DNA of 13,833 nucleotides from Actinomycetota bacterium (GTDB lineage Bacteria > Actinomycetota > Thermoleophilia > Solirubrobacterales > Solirubrobacteraceae): positions 1-13,833 of the forward strand of contig SYBY01000415.1 in the NCBI GenBank assembly GCA_005788585.1. The letters run 5' to 3'. A program made the position numbers and the translations under genes. Under the pieces are notes generated by a model that did no database searches, was not told where the DNA came from, and saw only the letters and a list, made by a program, of their open reading frames with translations. Positions 1 through 6,200 of the stretch are shown here, piece after piece; positions within the stretch are counted from its first letter, which is position 1, and every line of letters starts with the position of its first letter.

Positions 1-25
1 CTATCCCCACGGAGGACACACGACC

Positions 26-385
26 ATGGCCCGAGTGCTGATTGTTGACGACGCCGCGTTCATGCGGAAGATGGTGGGCGACGCCCTCGCGAAGGGCGGC
101 CACGAGGTGGTTGGCGAGGCCGCCAACGGCCAGGAGGCCGTTGAGCGCTTCCAGGAGCTCAGCCCCGAGGTGATGACGCTGGACATCACCATGCCCGAGA
201 AGGACGGCCTGCAGGCCCTGCGCGAGATCATCGCGATGGACCCGAGCGCGAAGGTCATCATGTGCTCGGCGCTGGGCCAGGAGAGCAAGGTCCTCGAGTC
301 GATCAAGATCGGCGCGAAGGACTTCGTGGTCAAGCCGTTCCAGGCCGATCGTGTCCTCGGCGCGATCGAGAAGGCCCTCGGCTAA
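26..385 (+). CDS. cheY: CheY-type chemotaxis response regulator
   Basis: Single-domain receiver of 119 residues, the normal CheY length, with no output domain. The acidic pocket (D8, D9), phosphoacceptor D53 in a TLDITMP context, switch serine S81 and K103 in VVKPF are all present. The sequence closely follows the CheY style of Gram-positive and Thermotoga motors (IVDDAAFMRKM near the start, KDFVVKPFQADRVL near the end). In that family the chemotaxis kinase CheA phosphorylates CheY, and CheY-P binds the flagellar switch (FliM and FliN/FliY) to alter rotation. The ATG at 26 is preceded by a clear GGAGG at 11-15, ten bases upstream. The gene comes just before motA but is separated from it by 185 nt with a strong hairpin, so it may end its own transcript or be only partly coupled to the motor operon. 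What lies upstream is outside the window. Confidence 0.95.
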   Translation: MARVLIVDDAAFMRKMVGDALAKGGHEVVGEAANGQEAVERFQELSPEVMTLDITMPEKDGLQALREIIAMDPSAKVIMCSALGQESKVLESIKIGAKDFVVKPFQADRVLGAIEKALG

Positions 386-389
386 ATGC

Positions 390-412
390 GCGCCCGCCTT
401 CACGGCGGGCGC
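390..412 (+). terminator. GC hairpin after cheY, possible terminator
   Basis: A perfect 9-bp inverted repeat (GCGCCCGCC at 390-398, GGCGGGCGC at 404-412) with a 5-nt loop TTCAC begins four bases after the cheY stop codon. No T-run follows, so it is not a classical intrinsic terminator. Strong hairpins without a U-tract are often proposed as terminators or 3'-end stabilisers in high-GC actinobacteria. It could stop or attenuate transcription from cheY into motA, or protect the cheY mRNA end. The stem is certain; its function is inferred. Confidence 0.45.
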
Positions 413-442
413 CCGCAGGACCTCGACGACCTCGGCGTAACC

Positions 443-522
443 ACCCCGCACGGGGTCGGTCTGTCCCTGCGCGCGCCCCTCGAACGTCCGGCCAGGGGGC
501 CGTATGTCCACGGTATGTGGAC
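443..522 (+). other. Hairpin-rich intergenic stretch upstream of motA
   Basis: Three short inverted repeats lie in the 185-nt cheY-motA gap: ACCCC/GGGGT (443-447/452-456, loop GCAC), CGGCC/GGCCG (489-493/498-502, loop AGGG) and GTCCAC/GTGGAC (506-511/517-522, loop GGTAT). The last is AT-richer than its surroundings and looks more like an operator dyad than a chance GC stem. No small ORF with convincing coding features was seen. The stretch may be a structured leader, a regulator-binding region, or both. It does not match the conserved blocks of the c-di-GMP riboswitches as I know them. Confidence 0.35.
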
Positions 523-527
523 GAACG

Positions 528-555
528 TAAGGGACACCACCCCGGTGACCGATGT
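528..555 (+). promoter_or_regulatory. Candidate sigma28/FliA-type promoter before motA
   Basis: TAAG at 528-531 is followed by 16 nt and ACCGATGT at 548-555. The usual flagellar-sigma consensus is TAAA, about 15 nt, GCCGATAA, so the -35 matches at 3 of 4 positions and the -10 keeps the CCGAT core. Transcription would begin near 561-563, leaving only 8-10 nt before the motA ATG at 571. That leader would lack the GGAG at 557-560, which is the best ribosome-binding site. The promoter and that site are therefore partly in conflict, which lowers confidence. Confidence 0.35.
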
Positions 556-570
556 CGGAGTCGATCCCCT

Positions 571-1401
571 ATGAAGGCTGCTACTCCCATCGGCATCATT
601 CTCTCGATGGTCCTGCTCGCACTGGGCGGGTTCCTCGAGGGTACGAATCCGGCATCACTCTTCAACGTCCCGGCGACGGTCATCATCTTCGGTGGCCTGC
701 TCGGGGTCTCCATCGCCGCGTTCGGCATGGAGGAGATGAAGAAGGTCCCGGTCCTCTACAAGAAGTCCTTCAGCATGGAGATGCCGGACTACGGCGCCAA
801 CGTGGTCCTCATGCATCACTTCGCCGACCGCGCCCGCCGCGACGGTCTGCTGGCGCTGGAGGAGGAGGCCGGGCAGCTGGAGGATCCCTTCGTGAAGAAG
901 GGCCTCGGCCTGGTGGTCGACGGCTCGGACCCGGACACGGTCGCGGAAGTGCTCGAGCTCGAGATCGAGTCGATGCAGAAGCGCCACCGTCAGGGGCAGA
1001 ACACCTTCAAGGGCGCGGGCGGCTTCGCCCCGACCCTCGGCGTGCTCGGCACCGTGATGGGCCTGCTGCACGCCCTGAGCATCCTCGACCAGCCCGAGCT
1101 GCTCGGGCCGGCGATCGCGGGCGCGTTCATGGCGACGCTGTACGGCGTCGGCGCCGCGAACATCGTCATCCTGCCGGTCGAGAACCGCCTCAAGCAGCTG
1201 ACCGAGGCGGAGGTCACTTCGCGCCAGATGGTCATCGAGGGCCTGCTCGCCGTCCAGAGCGGCGACAACCCGCGCATGGTCGCGGAGAAGCTCCTTGCGT
1301 TCGTGTCGCCGGAGCAGCGCCTCTCGGTCGAGGAGGAGCTCGAGGGCGGTCGCCCGAACCTCAAGGCCGTCGACGGCGGCGCTGAGCAGCAGGCGGCCTA
1401 G
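571..1401 (+). CDS. motA: Flagellar motor stator protein MotA
   Basis: 276-residue inner-membrane protein that with MotB forms the ion-conducting stator driving flagellar rotation. TM segments are visible at about 5-22 and 33-51, then a cytoplasmic domain with the conserved RARRDGLLALEEE stretch (about 87-99), whose charged residues in the family contact the rotor protein FliG. The pore helices follow: GGFAPTLGVLGTVMGL (about 150-165, with the conserved proline P154) and AFMATLYGVGAANIVILP (about 185-202). The charged C-terminal tail is normal. The ATG at 571 places the first TM helix directly at the N-terminus, and a GGAG lies at 557-560; longer in-frame extensions add Arg/Pro-rich sequence unlike MotA. 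It is followed after 2 nt by motB. Whether the coupling ion is H+ or Na+ cannot be decided here. Confidence 0.95.
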   Translation: MKAATPIGIILSMVLLALGGFLEGTNPASLFNVPATVIIFGGLLGVSIAAFGMEEMKKVPVLYKKSFSMEMPDYGANVVLMHHFADRARRDGLLALEEEAGQLEDPFVKKGLGLVVDGSDPDTVAEVLELEIESMQKRHRQGQNTFKGAGGFAPTLGVLGTVMGLLHALSILDQPELLGPAIAGAFMATLYGVGAANIVILPVENRLKQLTEAEVTSRQMVIEGLLAVQSGDNPRMVAEKLLAFVSPEQRLSVEEELEGGRPNLKAVDGGAEQQAA

Positions 1402-1403
1402 CC

Positions 1404-2216
1404 ATGGCCGGTCGGCGCCGGCGCGGCGGACACGAGCACCACGAGGAGCATCCCGACGAGCGGTGGCTCCTGACCTACGCCGACATGATCACGCTGCTGC
1501 TGGCGCTGTTCATCGTCCTCTTCGCGATGGGCAACACCGACCCGAAGAAGGCCGAGCCGCTCGCTGCGTCCGTGAAGGACGCGCTGAACGTCAGCATCGC
1601 TCCGGGCGGCACCGCGATCGCGGAGACCGGTGGGCAGGCCGATTCGAGCTCGCTCAAGCAGTCGGTCCCGACGCCCTCCCTGCAGGAGGCGATCTCGCAG
1701 GTCAAGCCCGTGTCGGCCGAGGAGGCCGAGCAGGAGAGCGAGCAGCTCGAGCAGCTCAAGGAGCGCATCGACGCGGCGGCCGCCGAGGACGGGCTGAAGG
1801 ACAAGGTCCAGACCAAGGTCACGCGTGACGGGCTCGTGGTGCTGCTCCTGAGCGACGACTTCCTCTTCGATTCGGGCAGCGCCGAGCTCAAGCCGCGCTC
1901 GAACCGGATCATGGCCCGCATCGCCCAGCTCCTGCGCCTGGAGGGCTCGCATGCGGTGCGGGTCTCGGGCCATACGGACTCCGTGCCGGTCAGCGGGAAG
2001 TACCCGTCGAACTGGGAGCTGTCGACCGCCCGCGCGTCGGCGGTCGTCCGCGGACTCGCCCGGAACAAGGTCTCGCCCGCGCGGATGGAAGCTGCCGGGC
2101 GCGCCTATCTGGCGCCGGTGGCCTCCAATGCGACGGACCGCGGCCGATCAAAGAACCGACGCGTGGAAATCCTCATCCCTCGACAGAAGGTCGCCACCGA
2201 GGCGACCACCGGATAG
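1404..2216 (+). CDS. motB: Flagellar motor stator protein MotB
   Basis: 270-residue partner of MotA. A short basic and His-rich cytoplasmic start (RRRR at 4-7, several His at 10-16) leads into WLLTYADMITLLLALFIVLFAM. D27 there is the ion-binding aspartate essential in the family, and the single TM helix is about 28-43. A plug/linker region rich in Glu and Gln (about 95-135, possibly coiled) precedes the OmpA-like peptidoglycan-binding domain (about 145-258). That domain shows DDFLFDSGSAELKP, GHTDSVPV (189-196), SNWELSTARA and the terminal GRSKNRRVEI block. It anchors the stator to the cell wall. An AGGCGG at 1391-1396 inside the end of motA can serve as ribosome-binding site. It is clearly co-transcribed with motA, and fliL follows after 4 nt. 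Confidence 0.95.
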   Translation: MAGRRRRGGHEHHEEHPDERWLLTYADMITLLLALFIVLFAMGNTDPKKAEPLAASVKDALNVSIAPGGTAIAETGGQADSSSLKQSVPTPSLQEAISQVKPVSAEEAEQESEQLEQLKERIDAAAAEDGLKDKVQTKVTRDGLVVLLLSDDFLFDSGSAELKPRSNRIMARIAQLLRLEGSHAVRVSGHTDSVPVSGKYPSNWELSTARASAVVRGLARNKVSPARMEAAGRAYLAPVASNATDRGRSKNRRVEILIPRQKVATEATTG

Positions 2217-2220
2217 CCCC

Positions 2221-2697
2221 ATGGACAAGAAGAAGCTCATCATCATCGTCGTCGTGGCCATCGTGGGCGCTCTGGGCGGCTACAAGATGGTGCTGGCCAA
2301 GCCGGCCGAAGAGGGGCCGAAGCCCAAGGTCGCGGGTGAGGTGTACATCCTGCCCAAGGAGTTCCTCGTCAACCTGTCCGACGGGCGGTTCGCGCGGCTG
2401 AACGTCGCCATGGAGCTCGACCACCACTACACGTCCGCGGGAGCCGTCGAGGAGTACGCCAAGGCCCATGGCGGCGGTGGCCACGGGGCCGTCGAAGTGC
2501 CCGAGGGCTTCGGCGTCCTCCCCCAGGAGGCCGTGGTCCGCGACATCATCACCGATGAGCTCACCGAGGCGACCGCGAAGCAGATCCAGCGCAGCGAGTC
2601 GCGGGAGAAGCTCAAGAAATCGATCGCGAAGCAGATCAACAAGAAGACGGATGTGAAGGTCCACCACATCCTGTTCACCGACGTCGCCGTGCAGTAG
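2221..2697 (+). CDS. fliL: Flagellar basal body-associated protein FliL
   Basis: 158-residue single-pass membrane protein: KKK at 3-5, a TM helix at about 6-26, then a periplasmic/extracytoplasmic domain beginning GEVYILPKEFLVNLSDGRFARLNVAMELD (about 39-67). The C-terminal helix-strand block (about 103-158: VVRDIITDEL, REKLKKSIAKQIN, VKVHHILFTDVAVQ) is the standard FliL ending. FliL surrounds or supports the MotAB stator and affects torque and stator stability in several species. A Gly/His-rich insert (about 83-89) splits the domain and is probably a loop. The start is fixed by the Lys-TM pattern; there is no clear Shine-Dalgarno in the 4-nt gap after motB, so translational coupling to motB is likely. 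Confidence 0.92.
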   Translation: MDKKKLIIIVVVAIVGALGGYKMVLAKPAEEGPKPKVAGEVYILPKEFLVNLSDGRFARLNVAMELDHHYTSAGAVEEYAKAHGGGGHGAVEVPEGFGVLPQEAVVRDIITDELTEATAKQIQRSESREKLKKSIAKQINKKTDVKVHHILFTDVAVQ

Positions 2698-2708
2698 GAG
2701 CCTTCGCC

Positions 2709-3128
2709 ATGTCCGACATCACCTCGCTCACCCCTTCCGCGGTCGACGCCGCGCCGCTCGACACCGGGGACGGCCTGCGCCGCCTCGCCCAGGTGCGCGT
2801 CGAGCTGTCCGTCGAGATCGGCCGCACCTCGATGTCACTGGGTGAGGCGCTCGCGCTCGGCCCCGGCTCGGTCATCGCGCTCGACCGCATGGCCGATCAG
2901 CCCGTCGACCTGCTCGTCAACGGCAAGCTGGTGGCGCGCGGCGAGGTCGTCGTCATCGACTCCGAGTACGGCCTGCGGGTCACCGAGGTCGTCGGCGCGG
3001 AGGCGCAGACCGCTGAGCCGGCGCCGGTCGCGGCCGCACCGCCGGTCGAGGCCGCCCCGGCGCAGGACGCGCCGATCGACCAGGCGGCGATCGACGCCGC
3101 CATCGCCGCCGCTGCCGCTGCCGCGTAG
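2709..3128 (+). CDS. fliN: Flagellar switch protein FliN with a C-terminal Ala/Pro tail
   Basis: 139 residues with one SpoA/FliN domain at about 25-97 (LAQVRVELSVEIGRTSMSLGEAL, then GSVIALDRMADQPVDLLVNGKLVARGEVVVID and YGLRVTEVV). FliN builds the lower C-ring of the switch and helps CheY-P binding and export-cargo docking. GGAG at 2697-2700, overlapping the fliL stop, gives an 8-base spacing to the ATG. After the domain comes a low-complexity Ala/Pro/Glu tail (about 98-122), then a short helical-looking end (123-139) with the pattern I-D-Q-A-A-I-D-A-A-I. That end resembles the N-terminal CheY-binding peptide of FliM. fliM is not found beside it, although fliL-fliM-fliN is the usual order. It could in principle be called a truncated FliM or FliY-like protein, but the length and the single SpoA domain favour FliN. 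Confidence 0.88.
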   Translation: MSDITSLTPSAVDAAPLDTGDGLRRLAQVRVELSVEIGRTSMSLGEALALGPGSVIALDRMADQPVDLLVNGKLVARGEVVVIDSEYGLRVTEVVGAEAQTAEPAPVAAAPPVEAAPAQDAPIDQAAIDAAIAAAAAAA

Positions 3129-3176
3129 ACCTGCCGCCGCCGTGTGTGAGCGGCCGTGTTCCCGCGGGCCCGCTGG

Positions 3177-3201
3177 TAGGGTCGCCGACGTCTTCAGGAA
3201 G
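3177..3201 (+). promoter_or_regulatory. Candidate -10 box and ribosome-binding site for the giant sensor gene
   Basis: The 81-nt gap after fliN holds TAGGGT at 3177-3182, a good actinobacterial -10 hexamer (TANNNT type), and AGGAAG at 3196-3201, eight bases before the GTG at 3210. Transcription starting near 3189 would give a leader of about 20 nt carrying this ribosome-binding site, which is sensible geometry. No convincing -35 is seen. Also in the gap are a 10-bp palindrome GCGGGCCCGC (3164-3173) and a weak GCCGC/GCGGC stem (3136-3140/3150-3154); neither resembles a proper terminator. Confidence 0.4.
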
Positions 3202-3209
3202 CGGGCGCT

Positions 3210-6200
3210 GTGTCAACGAATCCACGGACGGCTCCCCCCGTCGCGCAGGCTCTACGCCGCCTCACGGGCGAGGGCGCTGACGCGCGCCGGGATGCGCCCG
3301 CGCACGCCCTCGACCGGCTGACGGAGCTGTTCGACCGCTGCGCCGACGCGGTGGTCGTCGTCGGCCTCGACGGACAGGTCGCGGAGGCAGACCGTGGTGC
3401 TCGCGCGGCGCTCGGCCTGGCGCCCGGGGATCCCGTCGACCAGCTGTTCGACGTCGCTGAACGCCCGCGCGCAGCCGCCGAGATCCTCCCGCGCGCGGTG
3501 CGCGAGGGCCGGTGGGACGGGACCCTGGCCGTCCGTTGGGGTGGTGCGCCGACGACGGGCCGGGCCGTGCTGTTCGGCCACCGGGCGCCCGAGGGGCAGC
3601 TGCTGGCGACCTCCGTGATCGTCGCGGCGCCTGCCGTCGAGGACGCTGCGACCTTCGACGATCTTCAGGCCGGATCGCTGGCCCTCAGCGACGCGCTGGA
3701 CCTGGCCCTGGGCGCCGCGCGTGCGCTGGCGGCCGTCCACCGCCACGGGCTCGTGCACCGCGATCTGCAGGCGCGCTCGTTCCTGCTGCCCGAAGGCGGG
3801 GCGGGGGTGCGCGTGACGGGCCTGTGGTCGGCGCGCCCCCTCGCGCCGGGGATGCTGCCCGCGCGGGAGGTCACCGCCGGGCTCGAGGGCGCGCTCCCGT
3901 ACCTCTCGCCGGAGCTGACCGGCCGCGTCAACCGTCCCGTGGACCGCCGGTCCGATCTCTATTCGCTCGGTGTCGTCCTGTACGAGCTGCTGTCGGGCCG
4001 CCTGCCGCTGGAGGCCGACGACACCCTGGAATGGGTGCACGCGCACGTCGCGCGCGTCCCCGACCCGCTGCGGGCCCACACGCCCGCTGTCCCGGAGGTC
4101 GTCGACCGCATCGTCATGCGGCTGCTCGCCAAGAGTCCCGAGGACCGCTACCAGAGCGCCGCGGGGGTGGTCGCGGACCTCGCACGTTGTGTCGCCGAGC
4201 TGCGGGACACGGGTGTGGTCGGGACGTTCGCGCTCGGATCCCAGGATGTCTCCGACGTGTTCGCCGTGCCGCAGCGCCTGTACGGGCGGACGACCGAGAG
4301 CGACGCGCTGCTCGGGGCGTTCACGCGCGTGAACGCCACCCGTCGTGGTGAGCTCGTCCTCGTCTCGGGGCCGGCGGGCGTCGGGAAGTCCTCGCTCGTC
4401 CAGTCGCTGCGCGAGTCCGTCGGGCAGACTCGGGGGACGTTCGTCACCGGCAAGCTCGACGGCGTCGCGCGGGACGTGCCGTACGCGCCGTTTGCGCAGG
4501 CCGTCGGGGAGCTCGTGCAGCAGGCGCTCGCCGAGCCGCCCGCCCGCCTGCGGGCGCGCTCCGAGCAGCTGCGCGCCGCGGTGGGCGCCAACGGCCGGAT
4601 CATCTGCGACCTCGTCCCCCGCGCCGAGCTGCTGCTGGGCCCGTGCCCGCCGGTCGGGGACCTGCCGCTGCCCGAGGCGCAGCGACGCGTGCACCGCGTC
4701 GTCGGTGACGTCATCGATGTCTTCGCCTCCGAGCACCCGGTCGTGCTGTTCGTCGACGACCTGCAGTGGGCCGACCCGGCGTCGGTGCAGCTCCTCGTCG
4801 ACCTCGCGGGGCGCGACCGCCCGACGCGTCTCGTGCTGGTCGGCGGGTACCGGGACGACGAGCTCGAACCCACCCATCCGCTGACCCTCGCGCTCCACGA
4901 GCTGCGTGGGTCCGCCGGCCTGCTGGAGCTCCCCCTGGGACCGCTCGACGCGCCCGCCCTGCAGAGCCTCCTCGAGGACACCCTGCGCGCGCCGCCGGCG
5001 GCCTGTGCCGCGCTGGCGACGCTCGTGCGCGACAAGACCGGCGGCACGCCCTACTACGTCCTGCAGTTCCTGCACGCGCTGCACCAGCGCGGGCTCATCT
5101 CGCTGGACCCGCTCGGCGGCGGGTGGCGCTGGGACCGGGACGAGATCGCCGGCGCCGACGTCACGGACAACGTCGTCGACATCATGACCGAGCGTCTCCG
5201 GCGCCTGCCGCCGGCCACGCAGCAGGTCCTGATGATCGCCGCGTGCCTCGGCGACCGGTGCGATCTTTCGACCCTCGCGATCGCGGCACGCCGACCCGCG
5301 GGCGAGGTCGAATCCGACCTGTGGGACGCGCTGCGCGAGCGCCTGCTCGTCGCGCGCGAGCCCGGCTACCGGTTCTCGCACGACCGGGTGCGCCAGGCGG
5401 CGTACGCGCTCATCGACCCGGCCGAGGCGCCTGCGGTCCACCTCGCGATCGGGCGGGCGCTGCTTGCCGACACGCCCGCGGAAGCGCTTGAGGCCCGGGT
5501 CTTCGCGATCGTCGGCCACCTCGACGCCGGGGCTGGGCTCATCGACGATCACGCCGAGCGGTTGCGCTGCGCCGAACTGCATCTCCTGGCCGGCCACCGT
5601 GCCATGGCGGCGACGGCGCTGCGGTCGGCCGCCCGGTACCTGCGGACAGGTATCGAGCTGCTGCCCGAGGATGCCTGGGAGGCCGCGCCCCGGCTGAGCC
5701 TCGATCTCCACCTCGGGTGCGCGCGGTGCGAGCACGCGGGAGGCGATCTCGACGAGACCGAGCGGCTGGTGGACCTCCTCCTCGCCCACGCCCGCGAGCC
5801 CGGCGACATCGCGGCGGCGGCGCAGATGCGGGTCGAGACCCGGCTGGCGCGCAGTCAGCCGGCCGAGGCCGCGCAGGCCGGTATCGACGCCCTCGCCCGG
5901 CTCGGCGTCGTGCTGGACGCGGATCTCTCCGACGACGAGATCGACACGGCGGCCGCACGCATGTGGGACCTGCTCGACGGCCGCCCGATCGAGTCCCTGC
6001 TGGAGCTGCCGATGACCGACGACCCGCGCATCAACGCGGTCGCCGGGCTGCTGGCCCCGGTGATGACGGCGGCGTTCCTGGGCGGCTCCACGAACCTCGG
6101 GATCCGGATCATGCTCGAGAGCGCGTTCATGAGCCTCGAGCACGGCAACGCCGCGCTGTCCCCGCTGCTGCACGCGCTGCTCGGCTCGGTGCTCGCCGCA

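Noticed and set aside
262..570. Upstream extension of the motA frame into cheY
   Set aside because: The extension reads as Arg/Pro-rich shadow sequence; MotA proteins begin right at the first TM helix, which the ATG at 571 provides together with a GGAG site.
421..570. c-di-GMP riboswitch in the motA leader
   Set aside because: Hairpins are present, but the conserved sequence blocks of the type I and type II c-di-GMP aptamers as I know them are not found.
1404..1460. His/Arg-rich MotB N-terminus as an unusual metal-binding feature
   Set aside because: A short basic and His-rich stretch before the TM helix is, to my knowledge, ordinary in actinobacterial MotB proteins.
3129..3209. Flagellar-sigma promoter at GCCGACGT (3184-3191)
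   Set aside because: The -10 half is similar to that before fliO, but the sequence 15 nt upstream is CGGG-like with no TAAA-type -35; the TAGGGT box fits the start and ribosome-binding site better.
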